DNA of 64,000 bases, taken from contig BPUI01000002.1 of assembly GCA_019973575.1 (NCBI GenBank), positions 1,116,001 to 1,180,000 on the forward strand, read 5' to 3'. Source of the stretch: Gemmatimonadetes bacterium T265 (lineage in GTDB: Bacteria; Gemmatimonadota; Gemmatimonadetes; Gemmatimonadales; Gemmatimonadaceae). The notes beneath the pieces were generated by a model. The model made no database searches and had not been told where the DNA came from. It worked only from the letters and a program-made list of their open reading frames with translations. A program made the translations under genes and the position numbers. Positions 44,909 through 54,563 of the stretch are shown piece after piece; positions within the stretch are counted from its first letter, which is position 1, and each line of letters starts with the position of its first letter.

Positions 44909-46432
44909 ATGTTCTCCAAGGTCCTCATCGCCAACCGCGGCGAGATCGCCCTCCGCATCGTCCGCGCGTGCCGCGAGCTCGGGGTCCGCTCCGTCGCGGT
45001 GTACAGCGACGCCGACGCGAACGCCCCGCACGTCCGCGAGGCCGACGAGGCCGTGCACGTCGGCCCGAGCCCCTCGGCGGAGAGCTACCTCGTCGGCGAC
45101 CGCCTCGTCGACGCGGCCCGCCGCAGCGGGGCGGAGGCGATCCACCCGGGGTACGGCTTCCTCTCCGAGCGCGCGTGGTTCGCGCGCGCCGTGCGCGACG
45201 CCGGCCTCGTCTGGGTCGGCCCGCCGGCCGAGGCGATCGACGCGATGGGGAGCAAGACCGCCGCGCGCCAGCTTGCGATCAGCGCCGGCACGCCCGTCGT
45301 CCCGGGCACGACCGAGGCGCTCCGCGACGCCGCCGAGGCGCACGAGGTCGCCGAGCGCTTCGGCTACCCGGTGCTGCTCAAGGCCGCCGCGGGCGGGGGC
45401 GGGAAGGGGATGCGCGTCGTCCGCGCGCCGGGCGAGATGGTCGACGCGTTAGGCGCGGCGCGGCGGGAGGCGCAGAACGCGTTCGGCGACGACGCGGTGT
45501 ACGTCGAGAAGTACGTCGAGGGCCCGCGCCACGTCGAGATCCAGGTGCTCGGCGACGCGCACGGCACCATGCTCCATTTGGGCGAGCGCGAGTGCTCCGT
45601 GCAGCGCCGGCACCAGAAGATGATCGAGGAGGCGCCGAGCGTCGCGGTCACGCCGGAGCTCCGCGCGCGCATGGGCGAGGCCGCGGTCGCGGCCGCCCGC
45701 GCGGCCGGGTACGTGAACGCGGGGACGTGCGAGTTCCTTCTCGCCCGCGACGGCGCGTTCTACTTCCTCGAGATGAACACGCGCATCCAGGTCGAGCACC
45801 CGGTGACCGAGCTGGTCACGGGCGTCGACCTCGTGCAGTGGCAGCTGCGGATCGCGGCCGGCGAGCGACTCCCCTTCGCACAGGCCGACCTGGTGCCCCG
45901 CGGCTGGGCGATCGAGTGCCGGATCACGAGCGAGGACCCGGCGAACGGCTTCCTGCCGTCGACGGGACGGATCTCGTACCTACACCTGCCCGCCGGCCCC
46001 GGCGTGCGGTGGGACGGGGGGGTCGAGGCGGGGAGCGACGTCGGGCTGTTCTACGACCCGATGCTCGCCAAGCTCATCGTCCACGCGCCAGACCGCGAAC
46101 GCGCGATCGCGCGCATGCACCGCGCGTTAGGCGAACTCGCGGTCGAGGGCGTCGAGACGTCCCGCGAGTTCCACCTCCGCGTCATGGAGGACGACGAGTT
46201 CCGCCGCGGCGACATCTCGATCCAGTGGCTCGAGCGCCGCCTCCCGGCGCTCGTCGCGACACGACCGTCGGCGGACGAACGTCGACTCGCCGCCATCGCG
46301 GTCGCGCTCGTGGCGCACCGCGATCGCGACGCGCGCGCGAGCGCAACGCCGACCGCCGCTGCCCCGCCGTCGCCAGTCGCGAACGGGGGCTGGCGCGCGA
46401 CGGCGCGCCGCGAGGCGCTGCGGCCGGCGTGA
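44909..46432 (+). CDS. accC: Biotin carboxylase subunit (acetyl/propionyl-CoA carboxylase alpha)
   Basis: 507 residues. Starts MFSKVLIANRGEIALRI; ATP-grasp core with AAGGGGKGMRVV near 165, MLHLGERECSVQRRHQK near 225, EMNTRIQVEHPVTE near 290. Carboxylates biotin of the BCCP with ATP and bicarbonate. The C-terminal 70 residues beyond the core are Ala/Pro/Arg-rich without a BCCP domain, so the biotin domain is separate (47784-48284). Stop overlaps rlmD by GTGA. Confidence 0.93.
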   Translation: MFSKVLIANRGEIALRIVRACRELGVRSVAVYSDADANAPHVREADEAVHVGPSPSAESYLVGDRLVDAARRSGAEAIHPGYGFLSERAWFARAVRDAGLVWVGPPAEAIDAMGSKTAARQLAISAGTPVVPGTTEALRDAAEAHEVAERFGYPVLLKAAAGGGGKGMRVVRAPGEMVDALGAARREAQNAFGDDAVYVEKYVEGPRHVEIQVLGDAHGTMLHLGERECSVQRRHQKMIEEAPSVAVTPELRARMGEAAVAAARAAGYVNAGTCEFLLARDGAFYFLEMNTRIQVEHPVTELVTGVDLVQWQLRIAAGERLPFAQADLVPRGWAIECRITSEDPANGFLPSTGRISYLHLPAGPGVRWDGGVEAGSDVGLFYDPMLAKLIVHAPDRERAIARMHRALGELAVEGVETSREFHLRVMEDDEFRRGDISIQWLERRLPALVATRPSADERRLAAIAVALVAHRDRDARASATPTAAAPPSPVANGGWRATARREALRPA

Positions 46433-47787
46433 GACGCGCGGGCCCGCCCCGACCGGCGCGCCCGCCGCGCCGCGCGCGACCGGTCGCGGCCTCCCCGGCC
46501 GGCCCGGCCCGCGAGCTCGCGATTGATACGATCGCGGCCGGCGGCGACGGCGTCGGCCGTGACGGCGGGCTCGTCGTCTTCGTGCCGCGGACCGCGCCGG
46601 GCGACGTCGTCCGCGCTCGGTGGGACGCGACCGGCCGGTTCGCGCGCGGCGTGCTGGTCGACGTTGTCCGCCCGTCGACCGAACGGGTCGAGCCGCCGTG
46701 CCCCCACTACCGCGAGGACCACTGCGGGGGCTGTCAGCTGCAACATCTCTCGGCCGACGCACAGCGCGAGGCGAAGCGGCGCCTCGTCGCCGACGCACTC
46801 GCGCGCATCGCCAAGCGGCCCGTCGAGATTGATCCCGTGCTGCCGAGTCCCGCGGCATGGCGGTACCGGCGCAAGCTCACGCTCGCGCTGCGCCGCCGCG
46901 GGAGCTCGTGGGTCGGCGGCCTGCACCCGTACGACGCGCCGGGCGAGGTGTTCGCGCTCCAGGATTGTCCGATCACGGACGAGCGCGTCCTCGCGGTCTG
47001 GCGCGAGGTCGTCGCCGCGTCGCGCTTGTTCCCCTTCGACGCACGCGAACTGCGCGGCGCCGTGCGACTGCTCGGAGGCGCGACCGATGGCGCGACGCCG
47101 GCGACGTTCACCCTCGTGGGCGGCGCGCGTTGGCCCGCGTGGGAGACGTTCGTGAACGCGGTGCCGTCGCTCGCGGGTCTCTGGTGGCAGCCCGACGGCG
47201 CGCACCGGCGTTTGCTGCACACGCGCCGCGAAGCCTCGGCGGGCGCGTCGTTCGCGCAGGTGAACGCGCCGATAGCGGCCCGCCTGCGCGCGGACGTCGT
47301 CGCCGCGTTGCGCGAGCGCCGTCCTGCGACGTTCGTCGACGCGTACGCGGGCGTCGGCGACGTGGCCGTGGCGCTCGCCGGAGCCGGCGCGCGGACGAGC
47401 GCGATCGAACTCGACGCGGAGGCCGCTGCACTGGCCGGCGCGCGCCTTGCCCCGCTCGGCGGGCGCAGCGTCCGGGCGCGGGTCGAGGACGCGCTCGCGA
47501 GCGTGCTGCCGGCCGCGGCCGTCCTCGTCAACCCGCCGCGGACTGGACTGGACGCCGCGGTTCCTGAAATCCTCGAACGCGCCGCGGACGGCGCGTTCGG
47601 GCCGCCGCCCGAGGCCATCGTCTACGTGAGCTGTAACCCCGCGACCCTCGCCCGCGACCTCGCGCGAATGCCGTCGTACGCGATCCGCCGGGTAACCCCG
47701 TACGACATGTTCCCGCAAACCGCGCACGTCGAGACGCTCGTCGTCCTCGAACGCGTCGTCGCGCGCGGCTCCGAGGTGGGCGTATGA
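46429..47787 (+). CDS. rlmD: 23S rRNA (uracil-C5)-methyltransferase of the RlmD/TrmA family
   Basis: 452 residues. TRAM-like N-terminal region (GGDGVGRDGGLVVFVPRTAP), an iron-sulfur cluster set with cysteines in PPCPHYREDHCGGCQLQ and a later ALQDCPI, a SAM-binding domain with FVDAYAGVGDVAVAL, and the catalytic cysteine in VYVSCNPATLARD. It methylates a uracil in 23S rRNA by family. Located inside the acyl-CoA carboxylase cluster with 4-bp overlaps at both ends. RlmD is the best fit because of the cluster cysteines; RlmC/TrmA cannot be fully excluded. Confidence 0.88.
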   Translation: MRRAGPPRPARPPRRARPVAASPAGPARELAIDTIAAGGDGVGRDGGLVVFVPRTAPGDVVRARWDATGRFARGVLVDVVRPSTERVEPPCPHYREDHCGGCQLQHLSADAQREAKRRLVADALARIAKRPVEIDPVLPSPAAWRYRRKLTLALRRRGSSWVGGLHPYDAPGEVFALQDCPITDERVLAVWREVVAASRLFPFDARELRGAVRLLGGATDGATPATFTLVGGARWPAWETFVNAVPSLAGLWWQPDGAHRRLLHTRREASAGASFAQVNAPIAARLRADVVAALRERRPATFVDAYAGVGDVAVALAGAGARTSAIELDAEAAALAGARLAPLGGRSVRARVEDALASVLPAAAVLVNPPRTGLDAAVPEILERAADGAFGPPPEAIVYVSCNPATLARDLARMPSYAIRRVTPYDMFPQTAHVETLVVLERVVARGSEVGV

Positions 47788-48284
47788 AGTACGTGGTCGA
47801 GATCGACGGTGTGCGTACTGACGTTGAGGTGTTCGGCGACGGAGTCCGCGTGGACGGCGAGACCGTGCGCGCGACGCTGACGCGCGTGCCCGATTCGCCG
47901 GTCAGCGTCCTCGCAATCGGCGACGCGATCCACCGCGTCATCGCGCAGCGCGGCGACGCCCGCGGTCGCTACCGCCTCGTGATCGACGGCCGGACGTTCG
48001 CGGCGGACGCGCTCGACGAGCGCACGCGCGCCATCCGCGACCTGTCGGCCGCGAACGCGGCGGCCGCGGGGCCGGCGCCGCTCGTCGCGCCGATGCCGGG
48101 GCTCGTCGTCCGCGTCGATGTGCGCGAGGGGGACGCCGTGGCCGGCGGCCAGGCGCTCGTGGTGATGGAGGCCATGAAGATGGAGAACGAGCTCCGCGCG
48201 CCGGTGGGCGGCACGGTCAAGCGCGTTGCGGTCGTGCCCGGCACGGCGGTCGAAAAGGGCGCGGTGCTCGTCGAGTTGGCGTAG
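47784..48284 (+). CDS. Biotin carboxyl carrier protein
   Basis: 166 residues. The C-terminal 75 residues form a biotinyl domain with MEAMKMENEL (the middle Lys carries biotin) after APMPGLVVRVDVREGD. The N-terminal half is a small beta-rich domain that could bind the carboxylase core. It completes the pccB-accC-rlmD-BCCP set as a three-subunit enzyme. ATG overlaps rlmD stop. Confidence 0.92.
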   Translation: MKYVVEIDGVRTDVEVFGDGVRVDGETVRATLTRVPDSPVSVLAIGDAIHRVIAQRGDARGRYRLVIDGRTFAADALDERTRAIRDLSAANAAAAGPAPLVAPMPGLVVRVDVREGDAVAGGQALVVMEAMKMENELRAPVGGTVKRVAVVPGTAVEKGAVLVELA

Positions 48285-48330
48285 CGCGGGACGGCGGCCG
48301 GCGCTCGCGTGGGCGCGCGCTACGCGTTCA

Positions 48331-48359
48331 TTGACAACGACTTACGTCGCGCCTATCAT
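48331..48359 (+). promoter_or_regulatory. rplM-rpsI promoter
   Basis: TTGACA (48331-48336), 17-bp spacer, TATCAT (48354-48359), one of the best sigma70-type matches in the window; leader about 100 nt. Confidence 0.85.
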
Positions 48360-48461
48360 CCGTGACTGCGCGAAAACGCCTTCTGCACGGACCGGAGGGC
48401 GGCCGAGACCCGGGTTGCGAGACGCACCGGTGAGGCGCCGTCGTCCCAGCCTGGATTGCAC

Positions 48462-48935
48462 ATGCGTTCCACCTACACCGCGACGCCGGCGGACATCGAG
48501 CCGCGCTGGTACGTCGTGGACGCCGAGGGCATGGTCCTCGGCCGCCTCGCTTCGGAGGTCGCCAAGATCCTCCGCGGCAAGCACAAGCCGATGTTCACGC
48601 CGCACATGGACACGGGCGACTTCGTGATCGTGCTCAACGCGAGCAAGGTCCGCGTCACCGGCCGCAAGGCGGAGCAGAAGACATACTTCACGCACACCGG
48701 CTACATGGGCCACGACCGGCAGATCCCGTTCGCGACCATGCTCGCCAAGCACCCGGAGCGGGTGATCGAGAAGGCGGTCTACGGCATGCTGCCGAAGTCG
48801 TCGCTCGCGAAGCAGGAGATCCGCCGCAAGCTGCGCGTCTACGCGGGCCCGACGCACCCGCACGCGGCCCAGCAGGCGACGCCGCTCACCTTCGACAACC
48901 TCGCCGGGGCCGGCGCGGCCACGGGGGCGCCGTAA
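48462..48935 (+). CDS. rplM: 50S ribosomal protein L13
   Basis: 157 residues. Core [19 protein letters not shown], then [20 protein letters not shown] and [12 protein letters not shown]. The ATG at 48462 is preferred over a TTG 6 nt upstream. Pairs with rpsI 2 nt downstream, as is usual. The last 15 residues are Ala/Gly-rich. Confidence 0.96.
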   Translation: MRSTYTATPADIEPRWYVVDAEGMVLGRLASEVAKILRGKHKPMFTPHMDTGDFVIVLNASKVRVTGRKAEQKTYFTHTGYMGHDRQIPFATMLAKHPERVIEKAVYGMLPKSSLAKQEIRRKLRVYAGPTHPHAAQQATPLTFDNLAGAGAATGAP

Positions 48936-48936
48936 C

Positions 48937-49329
48937 ATGGCCGACCGGACCACGCACGCGATCGGCCGCCGCAAGGAAGCGGTGTGCCGCGTCTACCTCA
49001 CGCCCGGCTCGGGGAAGTGGGAGATCAACGGGCGCCAGCTCGGTGACTACTTCCCGCGCCCCGTGCTCGTCAGCTCCATCCAGCTGCCGTTCGTCGCGAC
49101 CGAGAACCTCGGCAAGTGGGACGTGACGGCGAACCTCGACGGCGGCGGCGTCGCCGGGCAGGCCGGGGCGCTCCGCCTCGCGATCGCCCGCGCGCTCGTC
49201 CAGACCGACGAGACGTACCGCCCGAAGATGCGCGAACTCGGCCTGCTCACGCGCGACGCCCGCGCGGTCGAGCGCAAGAAGCCGGGCCGCCCGAAGGCGC
49301 GCAAGCGCTTCCAGTTCAGCAAGCGCTAG
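48937..49329 (+). CDS. rpsI: 30S ribosomal protein S9
   Basis: 130 residues: IGRRKEAVCRVYLTPGSGKW at the N-terminus, GGGVAGQAGALRLAIARALV in the middle and the basic FQFSKR C-terminus that reaches the P-site. Complete and of normal length. Confidence 0.97.
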   Translation: MADRTTHAIGRRKEAVCRVYLTPGSGKWEINGRQLGDYFPRPVLVSSIQLPFVATENLGKWDVTANLDGGGVAGQAGALRLAIARALVQTDETYRPKMRELGLLTRDARAVERKKPGRPKARKRFQFSKR

Positions 49330-49369
49330 CCCGTTAGGCTCACCCGCTCGCATCTCGCACGCCCCCCGA

Positions 49370-49412
49370 GCGCCGCGCGGGTGCCCGCCCTCCGGGGCGG
49401 GTCGCGCGGCGC
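49370..49412. terminator. Strong GC hairpin between rpsI and rpsB
   Basis: GCGCCGCGCG (49370-49379) pairs with CGCGCGGCGC (49403-49412), and inside CCCGCC/GGCGGG form a second stem. Flanked by two GTTAGGC words (49333, 49440). Probably terminates rplM-rpsI or is part of the rpsB leader; no U-run. Confidence 0.5.
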
Positions 49413-49468
49413 CGCGACGGGGGCGGACGACCAACCCACGTTAGGCATATCGCCGTATCCGGCACACA

Positions 49469-50512
49469 ATGGCCACGACCGTCACGCCCGACCAGCAGTC
49501 CGAAGGCGGCGCCCCCGCGCCCCGCATGCTCGACCAGCTCCTCGCCGCCGGCGTCCACTTCGGGCACCAGACGCGGCGGTGGAACCCCAAGATGCGCCGC
49601 TTCATCTTCGCGGAGCGCAACGGGATCCACATCATCGACCTGCAGAAGACGCTGCGCCAGCTCGACCTCGCGCGGCAGATCGTCCGCGAGACGGTCGCGC
49701 GCGGCGAGCAGGTCCTCTTCGTCTGCACCAAGCGCCAGCTCGCCGCGATCGTGCAGGAGGAGGCCGAGCGCGCGGGCGCGTACTACATCACCGAGCGCTG
49801 GCTCGGCGGGCTCCTGACGAACTTCTCGACCGCCAAGAAGCAGATCAAAAAGCTCAAGGACCTCGAGGCCGGCTCGGAAGACGGGGGCGGCTTCGCGAAC
49901 TACACGAAGAAAGAGCAGCTCATGATGACCCGCGAGCGCGACAAGCTTGCGAAGAACCTCTCGGGCATCAAGAACATGGGCCGCCTCCCGGGCCTCCTCT
50001 TCGTCGTCGACTCCAAGAAGGAGCACATCGCGGTCGAGGAAGCGCGCAAGCTCGGCATTCCGGTCGTCGCGATCGTCGACACCAACGCGGACCCGGACCT
50101 TATCACCGTCCCGATCGCCGGGAACGACGACGCGATCCGCTCCGTCGAGTTGATCACGCGCACCGTCGCCGACACGATCGCCGAGGCCCGCCGCGAGACG
50201 CCGCAGCGTCAGCCGGACGAGGAGGCGCAGGAGAGCTACACCTACTCGTCGGAGCGCGGCAGCGAGCGCGCGGACCGTGGCGACCGCGGCCCGCGCGGTG
50301 GGGCCGGCGGCCCCGGTGCGCCCGGGGGCGGCGGTGAGGGTGCCGGCCCGGGCGGCGACCGTACGCGCCGCCCGCGTCGTCGGCGCGCCCGTCCCGACGC
50401 GATCGCGGCGGCTCGCCGCCCTGGCGCCGGCACGGACGGCGGCGACGCGAGCGACACGGGTACGGACGCCGACGCCCCGGTCCGCGACAGCACCAACACG
50501 GGCGAGGGCTGA
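49469..50512 (+). CDS. rpsB: 30S ribosomal protein S2 with long acidic/RG-rich tail
   Basis: 347 residues. Residues 1-245 are normal S2 ([59 protein letters not shown]). The last 100 residues are unusual: a Glu/Ser segment, then Gly/Arg/Asp-rich repeats ([13 protein letters not shown]) and a basic then acidic end. The tail is absent from most S2 proteins and likely disordered. Followed by tsf as usual. Confidence 0.95.
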   Translation: MATTVTPDQQSEGGAPAPRMLDQLLAAGVHFGHQTRRWNPKMRRFIFAERNGIHIIDLQKTLRQLDLARQIVRETVARGEQVLFVCTKRQLAAIVQEEAERAGAYYITERWLGGLLTNFSTAKKQIKKLKDLEAGSEDGGGFANYTKKEQLMMTRERDKLAKNLSGIKNMGRLPGLLFVVDSKKEHIAVEEARKLGIPVVAIVDTNADPDLITVPIAGNDDAIRSVELITRTVADTIAEARRETPQRQPDEEAQESYTYSSERGSERADRGDRGPRGGAGGPGAPGGGGEGAGPGGDRTRRPRRRRARPDAIAAARRPGAGTDGGDASDTGTDADAPVRDSTNTGEG

Positions 50513-50570
50513 GCACGCCGGGCGCCGCCTCGCGGCGCGCCGGCCCCCGTTCGCCCCCGCTAGATTCGAT

Positions 50571-50598
50571 ACGCCGCCGGCCCGTGCCGGCGGCGTTT
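50571..50598 (+). terminator. Terminator/attenuator between rpsB and tsf
   Basis: ACGCCGCCGGC / GCCGGCGGCGT hairpin with CCGT loop followed by TTCC. Could limit read-through from rpsB into tsf or act as an attenuator. Confidence 0.5.
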
Positions 50599-50671
50599 CC
50601 ACGACAGCCCCGCGTCGGTGCGGCCTGGGAGAATTCCCACCCCGTCCGCGACGCGTCCGGAGATACAGGTC

Positions 50672-51550
50672 ATGAGCACTGCCACCTTCACCGCGAAAGA
50701 CGTCCAGGAGCTGCGCCAGCGCACCGGCGCCGGCATGATGGACTGCAAGAAGGCCCTCGAAGAGAACCAGGGCAACATGGAGGCGTCGGTCGATTACCTC
50801 CGCAAGAAGGGGATCGCCAAGGCCGAGAAGCGCGCGGGGAAAAGCACGAGCGAGGGCGTCATCCGCGCCGAGATCTCGCCCGACGGCTCGACGGGCGTGC
50901 TCGTCGAGATCAACTGCGAAACCGATTTTGTCGCGCGCAACGACGATTTCCAGGCGATCGCGAAGACGGTCGCCGACCAAGCGCTCGCAAGTCCGTCGGC
51001 GACCGACGCGGCCGGCCTGCTCTCGTCCACGCTCGGCGGCGGCCAGAGCGTCGAAGAGTACGTGAAGGAGAGTTCGGCGAAGATGGGCGAGGCGGTGAAC
51101 GTGCGGCGCGTCGCGCGCTACGCCGCGCCCCAGGGCGTCGTCGGCTCGTACGTGCACTTCAACGGGAAGATCGGCGTCCTCGTCGAGGTCCAGGCGGCGA
51201 ACGGCGGCAAGGACGAGGCGCTCACGACGCTCGCGAAGACGCTCGCCGAGCACGTCGCGGCCGCGGCCCCGGTCGGCATCGACCGCGACACCGTCCCCGC
51301 GGAGGTCGTCGAGCGCGAGCGGGCGATCTTCGTCGACCAGGTGCGCGCGAGCGGCAAGCCGGAGGCGATGATCGACAAGATCGTCACCGGTAAGATCGAG
51401 GCGTACTACAAGGACGTCGCGCTCCTGCACCAGGCGTGGATCCGCGAGCCGAAAACGTCGATCCAGCAGGTCGTCGATCAGACGGCCAAGCAGGTCGGCG
51501 CGCCGGTCACCGTGAAGCGCTTCACGCGCTTCCAGCTCGGCCAGGAGTGA
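50672..51550 (+). CDS. tsf: Elongation factor Ts
   Basis: 292 residues from ATG 50672. UBA-like N-terminus [20 protein letters not shown], then [13 protein letters not shown] and the C-terminal core. Exchanges GDP on EF-Tu. A start at 50618 would add 18 residues and is not needed. Confidence 0.96.
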   Translation: MSTATFTAKDVQELRQRTGAGMMDCKKALEENQGNMEASVDYLRKKGIAKAEKRAGKSTSEGVIRAEISPDGSTGVLVEINCETDFVARNDDFQAIAKTVADQALASPSATDAAGLLSSTLGGGQSVEEYVKESSAKMGEAVNVRRVARYAAPQGVVGSYVHFNGKIGVLVEVQAANGGKDEALTTLAKTLAEHVAAAAPVGIDRDTVPAEVVERERAIFVDQVRASGKPEAMIDKIVTGKIEAYYKDVALLHQAWIREPKTSIQQVVDQTAKQVGAPVTVKRFTRFQLGQE

Positions 51551-51557
51551 GCGTCGC

Positions 51558-52373
51558 GTGAGCGACGCGGACCAACGCACGGCGGCGGCGGCGATCGTGT
51601 CGCCGCCGGTCACGCCGGAGGCCACGCCCCCGGCGCCGAGCGCGCCGACGGTTAGGCCGACCCCGGCGCTGCGCTACCCGCGGGTGCTCCTCAAGCTGTC
51701 CGGGGAGGCGCTCGCGGGGGAGCGCGGGTTCGGGTACGACTTCGACAAGGTCAGCTTCTTCGCCGACCAGATCGCCGACGTCGCGCGGGCGGGCACGTCG
51801 CTCGGGCTCGTGATCGGCGGCGGGAACATGATCCGCGGCGCGCAGCTCTCGCGGCTCGGGATGGAACGCGTCGGCGCGGACTACATGGGCATGCTGGGCA
51901 CCGTGATCAACGCGCTCGCGATGCAGGACGCACTCGAGAAGAAAGGCCTCGACACGCGCGTGATGACGGCGATCCGCATGGAAGAGGTGGCGGAGCCGTT
52001 CATCCGCCGGCGCGCGATGCGCCACCTCGAGCAGGGGCGCGTGGTCATCTTCGCCGCCGGGACGGGCAACCCGTACTTCTCGACCGACACCGCGGCCGTC
52101 CTGCGCGCGATCCAGATCAAGGCGGACGTCATCGTCAAGGCGACGAGTGTCGACGGGGTCTACTCCGCCGACCCGAAGCTCGACCCGACCGCGACGCGCT
52201 ACGACACGATCAGCTACCGCGACGTGATGCTCGGCGACCTGCGCGTGATGGACCAGACCGCCGTCACGCTCTGCCGCGAAAACAGCCTGCCACTCATCGT
52301 GCTGAACATCCACGAAGCCGGCGCGGCGCTCCGGGCCGTGCGCGGCGAGAAGGTCGGAACCCTCGTCAGCTGA
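51558..52373 (+). CDS. pyrH: UMP kinase
   Basis: 271 residues; core from about residue 36 ([12 protein letters not shown]) with IGGGNMIRG near 91, then [18 protein letters not shown] and [12 protein letters not shown]. The first 35 residues are Ala/Pro-rich and not conserved. GTG 51558 preceded by AGGAG at 51543. Between tsf and frr as in most bacteria. Confidence 0.94.
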   Translation: MSDADQRTAAAAIVSPPVTPEATPPAPSAPTVRPTPALRYPRVLLKLSGEALAGERGFGYDFDKVSFFADQIADVARAGTSLGLVIGGGNMIRGAQLSRLGMERVGADYMGMLGTVINALAMQDALEKKGLDTRVMTAIRMEEVAEPFIRRRAMRHLEQGRVVIFAAGTGNPYFSTDTAAVLRAIQIKADVIVKATSVDGVYSADPKLDPTATRYDTISYRDVMLGDLRVMDQTAVTLCRENSLPLIVLNIHEAGAALRAVRGEKVGTLVS

Positions 52374-52380
52374 CCAGAGA

Positions 52381-52935
52381 ATGGCGACCATCAAGGAGAT
52401 CATGCAGCAGGGCCGCGCCGCGATGGACAAGGGCGTCGAGGCGGCCAAGCGTGAGTTCGCGACCGTGCGCGCGGGCAAGGCGAGCGCGAACATGCTCGAC
52501 GTCGTCCGCGTCGACGCGTACGGCTCCGAGCTCCCGCTCAACCAGGTCGCGTCGGTGAGCGCGCCCGAGCCGCGCCTCCTGCTCGTCACCCCGTTCGACC
52601 GCGGACAGGCGAAGGCGATCGAGAAGGCGATCCGCGACAGCGACCTCGGGCTCGAGCCGTCCAACATGAGCGGCGTGATCCGCGTGCCGCTCCCGCAGCT
52701 CAACGAGCAGCGGCGCAAGGAGCTCGTCAAGGTCGCGAACAAATACGCCGAGGACGGGCGCGTCGCGGTCCGCCACGCGCGCACCGAGGCGCGCGATCGG
52801 ATCAAGAAGCTCGACGGCGTCTCCGAGGACGAGAAGACGCGCGCGGAAAAGGAGCTGCAGAAGCTCACCGACGATCACATCGCCAAGGTCGAGGCCCTTC
52901 TGAAGACGAAGGAAGCCGAGATCCTGGCTGTGTAA
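52381..52935 (+). CDS. frr: Ribosome recycling factor
   Basis: 184 residues. Core helix FATVRAGKASANMLD, then YGSELPLNQVASVSAPE and basic helix NEQRRKELVKVANKYAEDG. Splits the post-termination ribosome with EF-G. Confidence 0.96.
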   Translation: MATIKEIMQQGRAAMDKGVEAAKREFATVRAGKASANMLDVVRVDAYGSELPLNQVASVSAPEPRLLLVTPFDRGQAKAIEKAIRDSDLGLEPSNMSGVIRVPLPQLNEQRRKELVKVANKYAEDGRVAVRHARTEARDRIKKLDGVSEDEKTRAEKELQKLTDDHIAKVEALLKTKEAEILAV

Positions 52936-52939
52936 GCTC

Positions 52940-53692
52940 GTGGACGAGGCGTCCGCCGACGAGCTGCTCGCGCGCGTTCGCGCGAGCGGCGACGTGCCGC
53001 GGCACGTCGCGGTGATCATGGACGGGAACGGGCGGTGGGCGCGGCAACGGCTGCTGCCGCGCCCGGTCGGCCACCGTTCCGGCATGAAGTCGGTACGCGA
53101 CGTCGTCAGCGGCGCGCTCGAGGCGGGCGTTGAATTCCTGTCGCTCTACGCGTTCTCGCAGGAGAACTGGCAGCGTCCCGCGCCGGAGGTCGGCGCGCTC
53201 ATGTCGCTGCTCGAGGAGTACATCGCGCGCGAAGTCGACGAACTGCGCGAGCGCGGCGTGCGCGTCCGCGTCCTCGGCGACCTGTCGCGCCTGACCGGGG
53301 CACCGCTGCGCGCCGTCCAACACGTCACGGCCGAAACCGCGCACAACGAGCGCCTCACGCTCAACCTGTTCATTTCGTACGGCTCGCGCGCCGAGCTGCT
53401 CGACGCCGTCCGCGCGATCGCCGCCGACGTGGCGGCGGGGCGCGTCCGCCCCGAGGAGTTGCGCGAGGAGCACGTCGCGGCCCGGCTGTACACCGCCGGG
53501 ATCCCCGATCCCGACCTGCTCATCCGCACGTCGGGCGAGCAGCGGCTCTCGAACTTCCTGCTCTGGCAGATCGCGTACACGGAGCTGTTCATCTCGCCCG
53601 TCCTCTGGCCGGACTTCGGGCGCGGCGAGCTGTTCGAGGCGATCACCGCGTACCAGGCCCGCGAGCGGCGGTTCGGGCGCGTCTCCGCGTGA
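52940..53692 (+). CDS. uppS: Isoprenyl transferase (undecaprenyl diphosphate synthase)
   Basis: 250 residues. Active-site VAVIMDGNGRWARQR near residue 28, LSLYAFSQENWQRP near 70, PDLLIRTSGEQRLSNFLLWQ near 193. cis-prenyltransferase making the lipid carrier for peptidoglycan. Its FPP/IPP substrates come from the ispA and dxs/dxr branch in this window. GTG start 4 nt after frr. Confidence 0.94.
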   Translation: MDEASADELLARVRASGDVPRHVAVIMDGNGRWARQRLLPRPVGHRSGMKSVRDVVSGALEAGVEFLSLYAFSQENWQRPAPEVGALMSLLEEYIAREVDELRERGVRVRVLGDLSRLTGAPLRAVQHVTAETAHNERLTLNLFISYGSRAELLDAVRAIAADVAAGRVRPEELREEHVAARLYTAGIPDPDLLIRTSGEQRLSNFLLWQIAYTELFISPVLWPDFGRGELFEAITAYQARERRFGRVSA

Positions 53693-53699
53693 CCGCCGC

Positions 53700-54563
53700 G
53701 TGAGCGAGCTCGCGCGGCGCGTCGCCTCGGCGCTGGTGGCGGCCCCGGTCACGCTCGCGTGCGTGTGGTTCGGCGACGCGGCGCTCGCGACGCTGCTCGC
53801 GGCCGCGGCCGCGGTCGGCGCGTGGGAGTTCTTCCGCATAGCCGACGCGGCGAGCGGCGCCCGCGCGTTCTCGCGCACCGGGATCGTGCTCGCGGCGCTC
53901 GTCCCGTTAGGCGTGCACGCGCACGCGCGCGGGCTCGGCGCGCCGCCCCTCACGGCGGGCGTGCTCGTCGTCCTCGCGCTTCTCGCCTTGGCGGTTTGGC
54001 GCCGCGGCGTCGCCGGACGCCCGCTGATCGCGGTCGCGACGACGGTGCTCGGCGTGCTGTACGCCGCGGTACCCCTCGCTTACGCGTACGCGCTCCGGAC
54101 GCACGACTGGGTCGTCGGCCGCGCGGCCGGTACGGCGCTCGTCCTACTCCCCGTCCTCTGCACGTGGGCCAGCGACATCGGCGCGTACGCGGCCGGGCGC
54201 CTCATCGGCGGGCCGAAGCTGATTCCCAGCGTCAGTCCGGGGAAAACCGTCGCCGGCGCGGCGGGCGCGCTCGTCGCTTCGGGCGCGCTCGCCGCAGCGT
54301 ACGCGCCGCACGTGCTCCGTCCGGTTGCGAACCTCGGCTTCGCGCCCGGCCGGGCGTTGCTCTTCGGTCTCCTCGTCTCGGTCGCCGCACAGCTCGGCGA
54401 CCTCGTCGAGTCGCTACTCAAGCGCGACGCGGGGGTGAAGGACTCGTCCAACCTCATCCCCGGCCACGGCGGCGTGCTCGACCGCGTCGATTCGCTCCTC
54501 TTCGTCCTCCCGTCGAGCTACCTCCTGCTTGGGTGGCTGCTCCTGCCGGCGTTCGGCGGGTGA
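53700..54563 (+). CDS. cdsA: Phosphatidate cytidylyltransferase
   Basis: 287 residues, multiple membrane helices, and the C-terminal signature DSSNLIPGHGGVLDRVDSLL. Makes CDP-diacylglycerol at the cytoplasmic membrane. The order uppS-cdsA-dxr-rseP is the common envelope block. Stop overlaps dxr by GTGA. Confidence 0.92.
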   Translation: MSELARRVASALVAAPVTLACVWFGDAALATLLAAAAAVGAWEFFRIADAASGARAFSRTGIVLAALVPLGVHAHARGLGAPPLTAGVLVVLALLALAVWRRGVAGRPLIAVATTVLGVLYAAVPLAYAYALRTHDWVVGRAAGTALVLLPVLCTWASDIGAYAAGRLIGGPKLIPSVSPGKTVAGAAGALVASGALAAAYAPHVLRPVANLGFAPGRALLFGLLVSVAAQLGDLVESLLKRDAGVKDSSNLIPGHGGVLDRVDSLLFVLPSSYLLLGWLLLPAFGG

